A DNA stretch of 64,000 nt from Skermanella aerolata KACC 11604 (GCF_000936425.1 NZ_AVFK01000011.1:124001-188000), one strand, 5' to 3'; counted from the first letter of the stretch, positions 1-9,448 are shown. Notes: a model not told the origin generated them from the sequence alone. Translations and numbers: made by a program.

Positions 1-2
1 AC

Positions 3-386
3 ACTTGGGAAGATCGGAAGGTGGTGGACGCAGTCAAGGCGACGGGCCGCAAGCAGCTGGTCATCGCGGGCCTGTGGACCGAAGTCTGCGTCGCGATGCC
101 GGCAATCCAGGCCCTCGGCGAAGGCTGGGACGTGACCGTGATCACCGATGCATCCGGCGGAGTTTCGGTCGAAGCCCATCAAGTCGCCGTCCAGCGCATG
201 ATCGCCGCCGGAGCGAACATGATGACCTGGCTTGCGCTGGCGGCCGAATGGCAACGCGACTGGGCTCGGGCCGATCAGGCCGTAGCACTGACGGAAGTCA
301 TCACGCAACATGCCGGCGGCAGCGGCATCGCGTTCCTGTGGGAACAACAGCTGCTCAACACGCCTGTACCCCGCAACGCAGGATGA
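3..386 (+). CDS. Isochorismatase-family hydrolase, 3' end only (YcaC-like)
   Basis: This is the C-terminal 127 codons of a gene that begins left of the window. The visible stretch LWTEVCV places the nucleophilic cysteine of the isochorismatase-like (cysteine hydrolase) fold at visible residue 29. It is followed by the strand-helix pattern VTVITDASGG typical of this family. The C-terminal part, with MTWLALAAEWQRDW, resembles YcaC-type hydrolases of unknown substrate, so an amide or ester hydrolase role in the cytoplasm is likely. The catalytic Asp and Lys would lie in the missing N-terminal half and cannot be checked. Two unrelated isochorismatase-fold genes occur later at 32384 and 39816. Confidence 0.8.
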   Translation, partial: TWEDRKVVDAVKATGRKQLVIAGLWTEVCVAMPAIQALGEGWDVTVITDASGGVSVEAHQVAVQRMIAAGANMMTWLALAAEWQRDWARADQAVALTEVITQHAGGSGIAFLWEQQLLNTPVPRNAG

Positions 387-619
387 CCTGAGCGGGGATG
401 CCGAGATCTTCGAGCATGGAATGCGAAAAGTGGATCGCTTGATCGAGCCTCGGCATCCCCACCACGCCTCGGCAGTCGTGCTCGCCACCGCCATGGTCTT
501 CCGGTGCTGACAGCGCTAAGCTGTTTGACGGCATAAGGGCTGCAAGCAGCCCGTCAGAACGCATGCCGGCGTCATTTGGCGAAATATTTCCCGCCATCCA
601 CTAAACGCAGGCTTTCTTG

Positions 620-1330
620 ATGCCCGAACCCGATACCTCGATGTTCAAGCTCGATCCCGCGCCGAAGGTCATCACCTTCGATTGCTATGGCACTCTTGTG
701 GAGTGGTACGAGGTGCTTCTGCGCGAGATCGGCGCGACGCTGGCGAAGCACGACGCGAGCGGCGCAAATGCATCCGCGATCCTCGACAGCTTCTCCGCGC
801 AGGGGCGACGCCTGACGGCGGAGAGACCGCACCGCCTCTACAAAGACATCCTGCGCATCGGCTTTGCCGCTGCGTTCGGCGAACATGGCCTGAACCCGAG
901 CGCGGACGAGATCGAGCGCATCGCGTCGTCACCCATGACGATGGGTCCGCACCCCGAGGTCCCGGATGTCCTGCGGCGACTGCGCGAGCGCTACAAGCTG
1001 GCGATCTTCACGAACTCCGACGACGATCTTATCGCGCCGACCGTGGCGCGCATCGGCGTGCCTTTCGACTACGTCATTACCGCCGAACAGGCGCAGGCCT
1101 ACAAGCCATCGCGACAACTCTTCGAGTACGCCTACCGCACGATGGGCGTGACGCCGGACGAGACGGTGCATGTGGCGATGGGCATGTACTGGGACATGAA
1201 GGCCCGTCATGAACTGGGTCTACGCGGCATCTGGGTGAACAGGCGGGGTGAGGCCGGCAATCCGGACTGGCTGCCCTATGCGGAGGTGTCGGACTTGGAT
1301 GGAGCGGCCGCATTGCTCTTGCCGCCCTGA
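620..1330 (+). CDS. Haloacid dehalogenase type II-like HAD hydrolase
   Basis: A 236-residue cytoplasmic HAD-superfamily hydrolase. The nucleophile motif FDCYGTLVEW, motif II FTNSDDD, motif III YKPS and the acidic motif IV region MYWDMKARHELGL followed by GIWVNRR are all present. The order and spacing match L-2-haloacid dehalogenases, which replace the halogen of 2-haloacids with hydroxyl. Many members of this subgroup have other or unknown substrates, so the exact reaction is unproven. The ATG at 620 follows a weak AGG; a TTG at 617 and an ATG at 641 are alternatives. The gene is a single unit convergent with the MBL-fold gene, and REP-like palindromes lie between their ends. Confidence 0.85.
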   Translation: MPEPDTSMFKLDPAPKVITFDCYGTLVEWYEVLLREIGATLAKHDASGANASAILDSFSAQGRRLTAERPHRLYKDILRIGFAAAFGEHGLNPSADEIERIASSPMTMGPHPEVPDVLRRLRERYKLAIFTNSDDDLIAPTVARIGVPFDYVITAEQAQAYKPSRQLFEYAYRTMGVTPDETVHVAMGMYWDMKARHELGLRGIWVNRRGEAGNPDWLPYAEVSDLDGAAALLLPP

Positions 1331-1412
1331 CGCCGACTTGGCGCGGCGCCTGTTCCGCTCTGGCGCTATCTTATACCAAGGGCCGAAGACATTGACCTGC
1401 CGGGACAATGTT

Positions 1413-1471
1413 TGTTGGGCCACGGCCCAACCTACAGGCTCCTGTCTCGTGGGTTGGGCCATGGCCCAACA
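1413..1471. repeat. Paired REP-like palindromes (BIME-like) between convergent genes
   Basis: Two palindromes in opposite orientation: GTTGGGC-CACG-GCCCAAC at 1414-1431 and GTTGGGC-CATG-GCCCAAC at 1453-1470. The second is an uninterrupted 18-bp palindrome. Between them ACAGG-CT-CCTGT (1434-1445) forms a further small hairpin. Each palindrome is flanked on its inner side by a CCTAC or CCCAC tail, as in the repeat at 41881. The pair sits between the stop codons of two convergent genes and could also act as a bidirectional terminator, although no T-run is present. Confidence 0.6.
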
Positions 1472-1503
1472 CTTCCGGAACGCAGGTCAAATTCTTCGGC
1501 CAG

Positions 1504-2502
1504 TCATCCCTCCCAGACCATCGCCGGAACGGCAGCCCTGAACCGTGCGGGCTCGATCCCATGGTCGGCCAAAGCGGCGCTCAGCCGCCGGGCCGGCTCA
1601 TCGCGTCCCTCGTCGGTGAGCTGGAACGTGCCCCAGTGTATTCCCAGGGCATGCCGCGCCTCGAGATCGAGCAGAATTTGCACGGCTCCGTCAGGGTCGC
1701 AATGCTGGGCGGACATGAACCACTCGGGCGCGTAGGCGCCGATCGGAAGCAGGGCCAGGTCAGGCCGTCCGTAGCGTTCTCGCATGTTCCGGAAGATGCG
1801 GCCGCTGCCATAGCCGCTGTCGCCTGCGAAGTAGATCAGCCCGACGGGCGTCCGAATCATGAAGCCGCACCACAGCGCCATCCGGCGATCGCTTGGCCGG
1901 CGCGACGACCAGTGGTTGGCGGGTACGATGTGAGCCTCGGCGCCTTCTCCGATCCCAATCCGGTCTCCCCAGTCGCCGCTGACGACCTGGGCCGTGCGGA
2001 TATGGCGGCGGACGATCACGTCGTTGCCGAGCGGTGTCACGATCAGGGGCGCGTCGCGCTCGTGCAGCCGCTTGAGCGTGTCGACGTCGAGATGGTCGTA
2101 GTGGTTGTGCGACAGGAGGACCGCGTCGATCCGGGGAAGATCGTCGAAGGCGACTCCGGGAGCGGTGACCCGACGCGGACCGGCGAAGCTTAGGGGACTG
2201 GCGCGTGCCGACCAAACCGGATCGGTGAGGATGTTGAGGCGGGCCGCCTGAATCAGCAGGGTCGAGTGCCCTACCATCGTGACCCGGAGTCCGTTTACCT
2301 GGGCATCCGGCACCGTCCGCTGGACCGCGACCTGCTTCGGCCATGCCGCCGCAGCGCCCGCCAGTTTCCAGCGCAGAAGTTGGCGCAGCGTGCGGTCGGT
2401 TTCCGGTTCTCCCGGATTGAAGAAGCGCACACCGTCGTAATTGTGGGCCGGCGGGCCTTGGTGATAGGGATTGCGCTTGGCCACTCGGCTTCTCCTGGAC
2501 AT
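1504..2502 (-). CDS. MBL-fold metal-dependent hydrolase (NAPE-PLD/UlaG-like)
   Basis: A protein of 332 residues from the ATG at 2502. It contains the metallo-beta-lactamase motif SHNHYDHLD (HxHxDH), a later GDSGYG segment and a C-terminal GIHWGTFQLTDE histidine motif. This is the arrangement of the N-acyl-phosphatidylethanolamine phospholipase D/UlaG-like branch, which hydrolyses phosphodiester or lactone bonds with a di-metal centre. MVGHSTLLIQ is the usual first strand of the fold. No signal peptide is apparent. The start is uncertain because no clear Shine-Dalgarno precedes 2502; an upstream in-frame start at 2556 would add 18 residues. The substrate cannot be read from sequence. Confidence 0.85.
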   Translation of the reverse strand: MSRRSRVAKRNPYHQGPPAHNYDGVRFFNPGEPETDRTLRQLLRWKLAGAAAAWPKQVAVQRTVPDAQVNGLRVTMVGHSTLLIQAARLNILTDPVWSARASPLSFAGPRRVTAPGVAFDDLPRIDAVLLSHNHYDHLDVDTLKRLHERDAPLIVTPLGNDVIVRRHIRTAQVVSGDWGDRIGIGEGAEAHIVPANHWSSRRPSDRRMALWCGFMIRTPVGLIYFAGDSGYGSGRIFRNMRERYGRPDLALLPIGAYAPEWFMSAQHCDPDGAVQILLDLEARHALGIHWGTFQLTDEGRDEPARRLSAALADHGIEPARFRAAVPAMVWEG

Positions 2503-2566
2503 CCGGCTCGGCCAAGCCGGCCCCCACTCACATAGGGATGCCGGCCGCTGCGGCAACGGGCTGCCG

Positions 2567-3232
2567 TTATCTCGCTGCGAGCAGCGGGCGCAGTGCGTCG
2601 GTCACTCCGTTCAGCGCGATCTCGGTGCCGACGCACAGGAGCAGGAAGGCGGTGAGGCGCGTCAGCACCCGGGAGCGGGCCTGGCCCAGCAGGGCTACAA
2701 GACGGTCGGCCGACGCATAAGCCAGCCAGACGATCAGCGCCACCACGATCGCCGCCGCCGATGCTCCGAGGAAGAACGAAGCGAGGGCCTTGTCGTCGGC
2801 CGGCAGGTTGGAGCCAAGGGCGATCGCGACCGCGATCGTGCCGGGTCCGGTCGTGAAGGGAATGGTGAGGGGGAAGAAGGCGACGTCATCGGCGCCTTCG
2901 GCGTGGGAGGCCTGTTCCTGCTTGCGCTCCTCCGTCGTTTCGGGAGCCTGGAGCAGGCTCCAGGCCCGCGCCGCCACGAAGACGCCGCCCGCGATGCGCA
3001 ACGCCGAAAGGCTCACCCCGAAAAACGCCAGGATATAGGCACCGCCCCACAGCGCCCCGAGCATGACCAGCGCCGAGTAGAAGCCGATCCGGCGCGCGAT
3101 GTTCAGCCGCTCGCCATGACTGCGGTCGGCGGTGACCTGACTGAAGATCAGGGCCGAGCCGAGCGGGTTGACGATCGAGAACAGGGCGGAAAGGGCCAGC
3201 AGGAAACTCTGTGCAACAGGTATGCTATCCAT
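2567..3232 (-). CDS. MarC family integral membrane protein
   Basis: A 221-residue membrane protein with about six hydrophobic segments. The N-terminal FLLALSALFSIVNPLGSALIF, with its conserved NPxG-type loop, and the central FPLTIPFTTGPGTIAVAIALG, with its TxGPG loop, identify the MarC/UPF0056 family. Despite its name, MarC has no demonstrated role in multidrug resistance in Escherichia coli, and the transported substrate, if any, is unknown. A charged loop between TM3 and TM4 (EERKQEQASHAEGADD) is longer than the hydrophobic segments around it. The gene lies downstream of sulP on the same strand, separated by about 150 bp that contain a tandem repeat. Confidence 0.9.
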   Translation of the reverse strand: MDSIPVAQSFLLALSALFSIVNPLGSALIFSQVTADRSHGERLNIARRIGFYSALVMLGALWGGAYILAFFGVSLSALRIAGGVFVAARAWSLLQAPETTEERKQEQASHAEGADDVAFFPLTIPFTTGPGTIAVAIALGSNLPADDKALASFFLGASAAAIVVALIVWLAYASADRLVALLGQARSRVLTRLTAFLLLCVGTEIALNGVTDALRPLLAAR

Positions 3233-3300
3233 TCCGTCCCGGCCTTGCTTGCAGCGTCGAAGCCATACTATCAGCCCGCCGGCTTATGGCAATCGACGCA

Positions 3301-3382
3301 GCGGCAGCCCGCTCAAAGACCCTCTTCGCGGCAGCCCGCTCAAAGACCCTCTTCGCGGCAGCCCGCTCAATGACCCTCCTTC
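3301..3382. repeat. 27-bp tandem repeat, three copies
   Basis: Two perfect 27-bp copies occupy 3301-3327 and 3328-3354, beginning GCGGCAGCCCGCTCAA. A third, imperfect copy at 3355-3382 runs into the sulP stop codon at 3381-3383. The array lies between the end of sulP and the start of the MarC gene. The third copy appears to be the parental sequence, since it includes the end of sulP, with the others made by slippage. There are no spacers, so it is not a CRISPR array. Confidence 0.9.
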
Positions 3383-4868
3383 AATGGCCGCCAAGTTGCC
3401 GGCTCGCTTCGGGCTTGTCGTGGATGCCGAGGCTGTCGAGCAGCGTGGTACTGGCTTGGTTGAGGCCGGTCAGACCGACGACGGCGCCCTGCCGGCGAAA
3501 CCGCAGCACGACCTTGTCGACGGCTCCGACTGCCGTGTAGTCCCACAGGTGGGCGCCGGTCAGGTCGATCTCGACGCGATCGACGCGTTCCTGGAAATCG
3601 AACCCGGCGATGAAGTCTTCGGCGGAGGCGAAGAAGAGCTGGCCGTGGACCGTGTAGGTCCGGCGGCGGCCGTCGTCGCTCAGCGTGCTTCCGACCGTGA
3701 CGATGTGTGCGACCTTGCGCGCGAAGAACAGGGCGCTCAGCAGCACGCCGACCAGGACGCCCTTGGACAGGTCGTGCGTGACGACGACGGTGAGCGTGGT
3801 CGCGACCATCACGATGGAGGAACTGGCCGGCATGGTCCGAAGCTGGCGAAGGGAGCCCCAGTCGAAGGTGCCGATCGATACCATGATCATGACGGCGACC
3901 AAGGCCGCCATGGGGATCCGAACGACCCAGTCCTGAAGCACCAGGATCAGGAACAGCAGGACCAGACCGGCGGTAAGCGTCGAAAGCCTTCCGCGTCCGC
4001 CGGACTTCGTGTTGATGACGGACTGGCCGATCATCGCGCATCCGGCCATCCCGCCGAACAGGCCGGAGACGATGTTGGCGATGCCCTGGCCGCGGATCTC
4101 CGTGTCCTTGTCGCTCTGCGTTCCGGTCATGTCGTCGACGATCGAGGCCGTCAGGAGCGATTCCAGCAGCCCGACCAGGGTCAGCGTGACCGCGACGGGC
4201 AGGATGATGCCGAGGGTTTCCAGGTTCAGCGGTACGGCCGGGATCAGGAAGGTCGGCAAGTCGCTCGGCAGTTCCCCCATGTCGCCGACCGTCCGCACGT
4301 CGGCACCGGTCAGGATGGCGACCGCCGTCAGCGCCACGATCGCCACCAGGGGCGACGGGATCGCTGTGGTGACCAGCGGCAGCAGATAGATGATGCCGAG
4401 GCCGGCCGCGACGATGGCGTACATCTGCCAGTTGGCCCCGGCGAATTCCGGCAACTGGGCCATGAAGATCAGGATCGCCAGCGCGTTGACGAAACCGGTC
4501 ATGACCGACCGTGAAACGAACCGCATGCTGCGTCCGAGTTTCAGCAGGCCGACTGCGATCTGGAGCGCACCGGTCAGAAGGGTGGCGGCAAACAGGTAGT
4601 CCAGGCCGTGATCCTTGACCAGATCGATCATCAGGAGGGCCATGGCGCCGGTCGCGGCCGAGATCATGCCCGGACGTCCGCCGACGATCGAGATGGTGAC
4701 CGCGATGATGAACGAAGCGTAGAGGCCGACCTTGGGATCGACACCGGCGATTATCGAAAAGGCGATCGCTTCCGGGATGAGGGCAAGTGCGACGACAATG
4801 CCGGCAAGCACGTCGCCCCGCATGTTGCCGAACCACTCCGAACGGAGTCTTGCACTATCGAATGTCAT
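3381..4868 (-). CDS. SulP family inorganic anion transporter with STAS domain
   Basis: A 495-residue inner-membrane carrier of the SulP (SLC26) family. Residues about 1-380 are 10 or more hydrophobic segments. They include the family signature region [20 protein letters not shown] near the N-terminus and [24 protein letters not shown] in the middle. The last 110 residues form a STAS domain ([12 protein letters not shown], then [20 protein letters not shown]). Characterised bacterial members transport sulfate, bicarbonate (BicA) or dicarboxylates by Na+ or H+ coupling. The sequence alone does not distinguish these, although short single-STAS proteins of this length are often annotated as BicA-like. 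The gene may be co-transcribed with marC downstream. Confidence 0.92.
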   Translation of the reverse strand: MTFDSARLRSEWFGNMRGDVLAGIVVALALIPEAIAFSIIAGVDPKVGLYASFIIAVTISIVGGRPGMISAATGAMALLMIDLVKDHGLDYLFAATLLTGALQIAVGLLKLGRSMRFVSRSVMTGFVNALAILIFMAQLPEFAGANWQMYAIVAAGLGIIYLLPLVTTAIPSPLVAIVALTAVAILTGADVRTVGDMGELPSDLPTFLIPAVPLNLETLGIILPVAVTLTLVGLLESLLTASIVDDMTGTQSDKDTEIRGQGIANIVSGLFGGMAGCAMIGQSVINTKSGGRGRLSTLTAGLVLLFLILVLQDWVVRIPMAALVAVMIMVSIGTFDWGSLRQLRTMPASSSIVMVATTLTVVVTHDLSKGVLVGVLLSALFFARKVAHIVTVGSTLSDDGRRRTYTVHGQLFFASAEDFIAGFDFQERVDRVEIDLTGAHLWDYTAVGAVDKVVLRFRRQGAVVGLTGLNQASTTLLDSLGIHDKPEASRQLGGH

Positions 4869-5070
4869 TGGGACCTGAACAGAATGGGGAGCCGTTTCCC
4901 GGATGCGAGCCGGACGGCATGGAGGCGGAAGGCGTGAAAAAAGCTGCGGCTGCCTGCTTGATCAGGCGCCGGGGCAAAATCGCTGGACGATCGGGAAGAT
5001 CAGGGCGGACTGTTGCGATGCAGCATGGTCGGTGTCTATCACCGTTCCATGCCCGGCGCAACAACGGGAA

Positions 5071-5310
5071 CTATCCGTGTTCGGCCATGCGCACGCCGGG
5101 ACCATGGTCGGCATCGGCATTGATGAAGAGGACGCCGCCATCTTCGAGCGCGCGGCGGATCGCTGCGGCCGAAGCACGGTGAAGCTCGTGCTGGCCGTTC
5201 TCGAAACCGCGCACGGTGCTGCGGCTCACTTCCGCGCGGGTAGCCAGGTCGTCCTGGGTCCAGGTCAGGAGCGCCCGAGCCGCGCGGCATTGTTCCGGTG
5301 TCAAGGACAT
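5071..5310 (-). CDS. Small XRE-family HTH transcriptional regulator
   Basis: A protein of 79 residues from the ATG at 5310. Nearly the whole length is a single Cro/CI-type helix-turn-helix: TPEQCRAARALLTWTQDDLATRAEVSRSTVRGFENGQ. This is followed by a helix RASAAAIRRALEDGGVLFI, which resembles the common short alphaproteobacterial regulators ending in ALE.AGV.F. It has no effector or dimerisation domain beyond this, so its signal and target are unknown. An in-frame ATG at 5355 would add 15 residues that do not look conserved. It is transcribed away from the EIIA-like gene and toward sulP. Confidence 0.8.
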   Translation of the reverse strand: MSLTPEQCRAARALLTWTQDDLATRAEVSRSTVRGFENGQHELHRASAAAIRRALEDGGVLFINADADHGPGVRMAEHG

Positions 5311-5526
5311 GCCGCACCAGATGGGTCGCGAAATCCAAAGATCAATATAGCTCATTTTGGTTGAAACGGCCGGTTGCAGGTTTAGCTATGGTCCTGCTGC
5401 CGCGGCTCCCGCCGCGCGATTGCCCATTATCGTCCGGCAAGCGTTCACTGAATGGCAGCCGACTTGCCAAGCCCGCGGGCTGCATCCGACACGCGGGACG
5501 AGGCCCCCGCAGGAAAGGAGACACGG

Positions 5527-6027
5527 ATGGGGATAACCGACCTTTTTTCGTCCTCGAACGTTCTTCTCGACGTCAGTGCGAATACCAAGCGAGCCCTGCT
5601 GGAGTTCATGTCGACCGAGGCGGCAAGCCGGCTCGGCCGGCCCGATCAGGAAATTCTCGACGCTCTGCTGGCGCGCGAGCAGATCGGCTCCACCGCCCTC
5701 GGCAAAGGAGTGGCGCTTCCCCATGCGGAGCTCGACGGCGACGGGCTGCCGATCGTCCTCCTGGCGCGGCTTGGCCGCGGCATCGATTTCGACTCCCGCG
5801 ACGACGAGCCGGTCGACATCGTCTTCCTTGTGCTGTGGCCGTCGTCGGGAGGCAAGGGGCTGCTGACCGCGATGTCCGAGATCTGCCGGACGCTGCGCGA
5901 CCCGCAGTCGCTGCGGCGGATCCGTTCGGCGGAGACGCCGGAAGCCGTCATCGATCTCGTCCGCCAGCTGGCCGCCGCCCGCGACGGCGCCATTCCGGCG
6001 ACCATTCCTCCGCCGGACGATACCTGA
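5527..6027 (+). CDS. PTS EIIA/PtsN-like phosphoacceptor protein
   Basis: A 166-residue cytoplasmic protein of the PTS EIIA type 2 fold. The segment STALGKGVALPHAEL holds the phosphoacceptor histidine (residue 66), as in PtsN (EIIA-Ntr) and fructose EIIA. The C-terminal LRDPQSLRRIRSAETPEAVIDLV matches the closing helices of the fold. The start at 5527 is chosen because AAAGGAGA stands seven bases upstream; the frame is open further upstream without a better site. No rpoN or sugar permease is adjacent, so a regulatory rather than a transport role is likely. It stands just before the Mrp antiporter operon, and EIIA-Ntr proteins are known regulators of potassium homeostasis, which makes a functional link plausible but unproven. 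Confidence 0.85.
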   Translation: MGITDLFSSSNVLLDVSANTKRALLEFMSTEAASRLGRPDQEILDALLAREQIGSTALGKGVALPHAELDGDGLPIVLLARLGRGIDFDSRDDEPVDIVFLVLWPSSGGKGLLTAMSEICRTLRDPQSLRRIRSAETPEAVIDLVRQLAAARDGAIPATIPPPDDT

Positions 6028-6143
6028 ACGCTCCAGACCCGACGCGTCCGCCGGTATCGCGGACGGGAGGGTGTTTCCAAAATTCGAAGACGACCATGAC
6101 GCCGCGACGCGGCTCCCGCTCGAAGGCCTGACCGTAGGGGATT

Positions 6144-9104
6144 ATGCCAGACGCCTTGCTCCTGATAGCCGCCGTCGGACTTCCGTTCATCGGTGCGATC
6201 GCCGCGGCGATCCTGCCGACCCATGCCCGCACGGCGGCGGCCGTACTGGCCGGGGCGACCGCCCTGGCCGAACTGGCACTCGTCTGGGCCGCCTATCCGA
6301 CGGTGGCGGCGGGCGGCATCCTCCGGCACGCCGCCGAGTGGATGCCGTCGCTAGGATTGGACTTCTCGCTCCGGATGGACGGCTTCGCCTGGCTCTTCGC
6401 GGGGCTGGTGTCGGGCGTCGGCGCGCTCGTGGTGCTTTACGCGCGATACTACATGTCGGCGGACGATCCGGTCCCGCGCTTCTTCGCCTTCCTGCTCGCC
6501 TTCATGGGCTCGATGATGGGGGTCGTGCTCTCGGGCAACCTGGTCCAGCTCGCCTTCTTCTGGGAACTGACCAGCCTCTTCTCGTTCCTGCTGATCGGGT
6601 ACTGGCATCACACGGCGGCCGCCCGGGACGGTGCCCGCATGGCGCTGACCGTGACCGCCACCGGCGGGCTGTGCCTGTTCGCCGGCGTCCTGATCCTGGG
6701 CCACATCGTCGGCAGCTACGACCTCGACCGCGTGCTGGCGTCGGGCGACCTGATCCGGTCGCATCAGCTGTACCTGCCGGCCCTCGTCCTGATCCTGCTT
6801 GGAGCGCTGACCAAGAGCGCGCAGTTCCCCTTCCACTTCTGGCTGCCGCACGCCATGGCGGCCCCGACGCCTGTGTCGGCCTACCTGCACTCCGCGACCC
6901 TGGTCAAGGCGGGCGTCTTCCTGATGGCGCGCCTGTGGCCTGTCATGTCCGGGACGGAGGAATGGTTCTGGATCGTCGGTTCCGCCGGCCTCGCCACGCT
7001 GCTGCTGGGCGCCTATGTCGCGATCTTCCAGCATGACCTGAAGGGGCTTCTCGCCTATTCGACCATCAGCCATCTCGGGCTGATCACCCTGCTGCTCGGC
7101 CTCAACAGCGCGCTGGCGATGGTGGCGGCGATCTTCCACATCATCAACCATGCGGCGTTCAAGGCATCGCTGTTCATGGCGGTCGGCATCATCGATCACG
7201 AGACCGGCACCCGCGACATCCGCCGGCTGTCCGGGCTGAACCGCTTCATGCCCTTCACGGCGCGTCTGGCCCTGGTGGCTGCGGCGGCCATGGCGGGTGT
7301 CCCGCTGCTCAACGGTTTCCTCTCGAAGGAGATGTTCTTCGCGGAGGCGCTGTCGGCCCAGGCGTCGCTGACGCTGCTGCTCGACATCCTGCCGTTCGCC
7401 GCCACGGTGGCGAGCGCCTTCAGCGTCGCCTATTCCCTGCGGTTCATCCACGGCGCCTTCTTCGGCCCGGACCCGGTCGATCTGCCGCGCACCCCGCACG
7501 AGCCGCCCGCCTGGATGAGGTTCCCGGTCGAGATCCTGGTGCTGGGCTGCATCATCATCGGCGTGCTTCCGTCGGCTTCGGTCGGACCCTACCTGGACAT
7601 GGCCGCGCATTCCGCCTTGGGGTCCGCGACGCCGGACTACAGCCTGGCCGTCTGGCACGGCTTCAACCTTCCCCTGCTGATGAGCTTCACGGCGCTGGCG
7701 GCCGGGATCGTGCTCTACCTGGCGCTTCAGCGGCATCTGCGGAAGGGCACGGAAGGGCCGCCGCTGATCCGCCGGCTGGAAGGACGGCGCATGTTCGAGC
7801 GGACCATGGTGTTCCTGTCCTGGCGTCTCGCCCGGTCGCTCGAAGGCGTTTTCGGCACCCGCCGCCTGCAACCCCAGTTGCGGCTGGTCGTTTGCGCGGC
7901 CATCCTGGCAGCCGCCCTGGCCGTCTACATGCGTGTGCCCGGACCGGGCAACCTGATGCCCGCCGACATCGATCCGGTGCTTGCCCTGATCTGGGCGATC
8001 GGCGCCGTCTGTGCGCTAGGCGCCGCGCGTCAGGCTAAGTTCCACCGGCTGGCCGCGCTGATCCTGCTCGGCGGCACCGGGCTGGTGGTCTGCATCACCT
8101 TCGTCTGGTTCTCCGCGCCTGATCTGGCGCTGACCCAGCTCCTGGTCGAGGTCGTCACGACGATCCTGCTGCTGCTCGGCCTGCGCTGGCTGCCCAAGAG
8201 GCTCGACATACCTGGCTCGCGGGAAGTGCTCACGATGGCCCGCCGCGTGCGGGATCTCAGCATCGCCATCGCCGCGGGCGGCGGCATGGCGGCCCTGGCC
8301 TACAGCGTGATGACGAGGGTCCCGCCGGAAATTCTGGCGCAGCACTTCTTGGAACGGGCCTATGCGGAGGGCGGCGGCACCAATGTCGTGAACGTAATCC
8401 TGGTGGACTTTCGCGGGTTCGACACGCTGGGTGAGATGACGGTGCTGGGCGTGGTGGCGCTGACCGCCTATGCGCTCCTCCGACGGTTCCGTCCGGCATC
8501 CGACAGCGTCGACGTGCCGGAGCAGCAGCGCGACCAGAGCGCCTACGACAAGGCCCGGCCGGACCGGACGGAGGGCGACACCGTCGCCGACTGGCTGCTG
8601 ATCCCGTCCGTCATCACGCGGTTGCTGTTCCCGGTGATCGGCGTCGTGGCGCTGTTCCTGCTGCTGCGCGGGCACGACCTGCCGGGCGGCGGCTTCGCGG
8701 CCGGGCTGACGGCGTCGATCGCGATCATTCTCCAGTACATGGTCGGGGGAACCCAGTGGGCCGAGGCCAGCCTGAGGATACGCCCGATGACCTGGATCGC
8801 CGTCGGCCTGCTGCTCGCGACCGGCACGGGGATGGCGGCCTGGGCGGCCGGCCGGCCGTTCCTGACCTCCTACTTTGCCTATGCGGAGATCCCCTTCATC
8901 GGCGACGTCCCGGTCGCGAGCGCCCTGATCTTCGACATCGGGGTGTTCGCGCTCGTGGTCGGCGCCACCGTGCTGATGCTGATCGCGCTCGCCCACCAGT
9001 CGGTGCGCGGCCATCGGGCCGTCCCGCGCCCGGCCGCCGCCCAGGCGGCGACAACACCGGCGCCGGTGCAAGTCGCTCAGCAAATCCCGGCGGGAGAAGA
9101 TTGA
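6144..9104 (+). CDS. mrpA: Mrp cation/proton antiporter subunit A with fused subunit B domain
   Basis: A 986-residue polytopic inner-membrane protein. The first half is homologous to NADH dehydrogenase ND5/NuoL: KSAQFPFHFWLPHAMAAPTPVSAYLHSATLVKAG carries the conserved proton-channel Lys and the His-rich loop. About residues 610-790 form the extra MrpA C-terminal region. From about residue 810 the protein continues as an MnhB/MrpB domain (DWLLIPSVITRLLFPVIG, LRGHDLPGGGFAAGL). The A-B fusion defines group-2 Mrp operons such as the Sinorhizobium pha system, which export Na+ or K+ in exchange for protons. The gene overlaps mrpC by one base (TGATG). Confidence 0.95.
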   Translation: MPDALLLIAAVGLPFIGAIAAAILPTHARTAAAVLAGATALAELALVWAAYPTVAAGGILRHAAEWMPSLGLDFSLRMDGFAWLFAGLVSGVGALVVLYARYYMSADDPVPRFFAFLLAFMGSMMGVVLSGNLVQLAFFWELTSLFSFLLIGYWHHTAAARDGARMALTVTATGGLCLFAGVLILGHIVGSYDLDRVLASGDLIRSHQLYLPALVLILLGALTKSAQFPFHFWLPHAMAAPTPVSAYLHSATLVKAGVFLMARLWPVMSGTEEWFWIVGSAGLATLLLGAYVAIFQHDLKGLLAYSTISHLGLITLLLGLNSALAMVAAIFHIINHAAFKASLFMAVGIIDHETGTRDIRRLSGLNRFMPFTARLALVAAAAMAGVPLLNGFLSKEMFFAEALSAQASLTLLLDILPFAATVASAFSVAYSLRFIHGAFFGPDPVDLPRTPHEPPAWMRFPVEILVLGCIIIGVLPSASVGPYLDMAAHSALGSATPDYSLAVWHGFNLPLLMSFTALAAGIVLYLALQRHLRKGTEGPPLIRRLEGRRMFERTMVFLSWRLARSLEGVFGTRRLQPQLRLVVCAAILAAALAVYMRVPGPGNLMPADIDPVLALIWAIGAVCALGAARQAKFHRLAALILLGGTGLVVCITFVWFSAPDLALTQLLVEVVTTILLLLGLRWLPKRLDIPGSREVLTMARRVRDLSIAIAAGGGMAALAYSVMTRVPPEILAQHFLERAYAEGGGTNVVNVILVDFRGFDTLGEMTVLGVVALTAYALLRRFRPASDSVDVPEQQRDQSAYDKARPDRTEGDTVADWLLIPSVITRLLFPVIGVVALFLLLRGHDLPGGGFAAGLTASIAIILQYMVGGTQWAEASLRIRPMTWIAVGLLLATGTGMAAWAAGRPFLTSYFAYAEIPFIGDVPVASALIFDIGVFALVVGATVLMLIALAHQSVRGHRAVPRPAAAQAATTPAPVQVAQQIPAGED

Positions 9105-9448
9105 TGGAAATCATCGTTGCACTCGGCATCGGCGTGCTGACCGGCTCCGGCGTCTGGCTGCTGCTGCGGCCCCGAACCTTCCAGGTCATCATCGGCCTGT
9201 CGCTGCTGTCCTACGCGGTCAACCTGTTCATCTTCTCGACCGGCGGACTCCGGACGGCGGCGGCTCCCGTGCTGGAGCGCGGCGTTCCGGGCGACCTCGC
9301 GGTGCAGGCCGACCCGGTGCCCCAGGCGCTTGTACTGACCGCCATCGTCATCGGCTTCGCCACAACGGCCCTGTTCCTCGTCCTGCTCCTCGCCGCGCGC
9401 GGGCTGACGGGTACCGACCATGTCGACGGCAAGGAGCAGCAGCGGTGA
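9104..9448 (+). CDS. mrpC: Mrp antiporter subunit C
   Basis: A 114-residue NuoK-like membrane subunit with three hydrophobic segments (IIVALGIGVLTGSGVWLLL, IIGLSLLSYAVNLFIFS, QALVLTAIVIGFATTALFLVL). The DPVPQALVLTAIVIGFA motif is diagnostic of MrpC/MnhC. The ATG overlaps the mrpA stop by one base and its own stop overlaps the mrpD GTG by four bases, which indicates translational coupling within a seven-cistron antiporter complex. It works in the inner membrane only as part of the Mrp complex. Confidence 0.93.
   Translation: MEIIVALGIGVLTGSGVWLLLRPRTFQVIIGLSLLSYAVNLFIFSTGGLRTAAAPVLERGVPGDLAVQADPVPQALVLTAIVIGFATTALFLVLLLAARGLTGTDHVDGKEQQR

Noticed and set aside
581-590. GAAATATTTC upstream of the HAD gene as a third RpiR site
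   Set aside because: It matches the centre of the RpiR dyads but lacks the CTGAAA/TTTCAG arms; a 10-bp AT palindrome is not enough.
3301-3382. Repeats considered as a CRISPR array
   Set aside because: The copies are directly adjacent without spacers and overlap the sulP stop codon; it is a simple tandem duplication.
3168-4514. Long open frame on the plus strand opposite sulP
   Set aside because: Its product is a His/Asp/Arg/Gly-rich low-complexity string typical of the complement of GC-rich coding DNA, while the opposite strand encodes a clear SulP protein.
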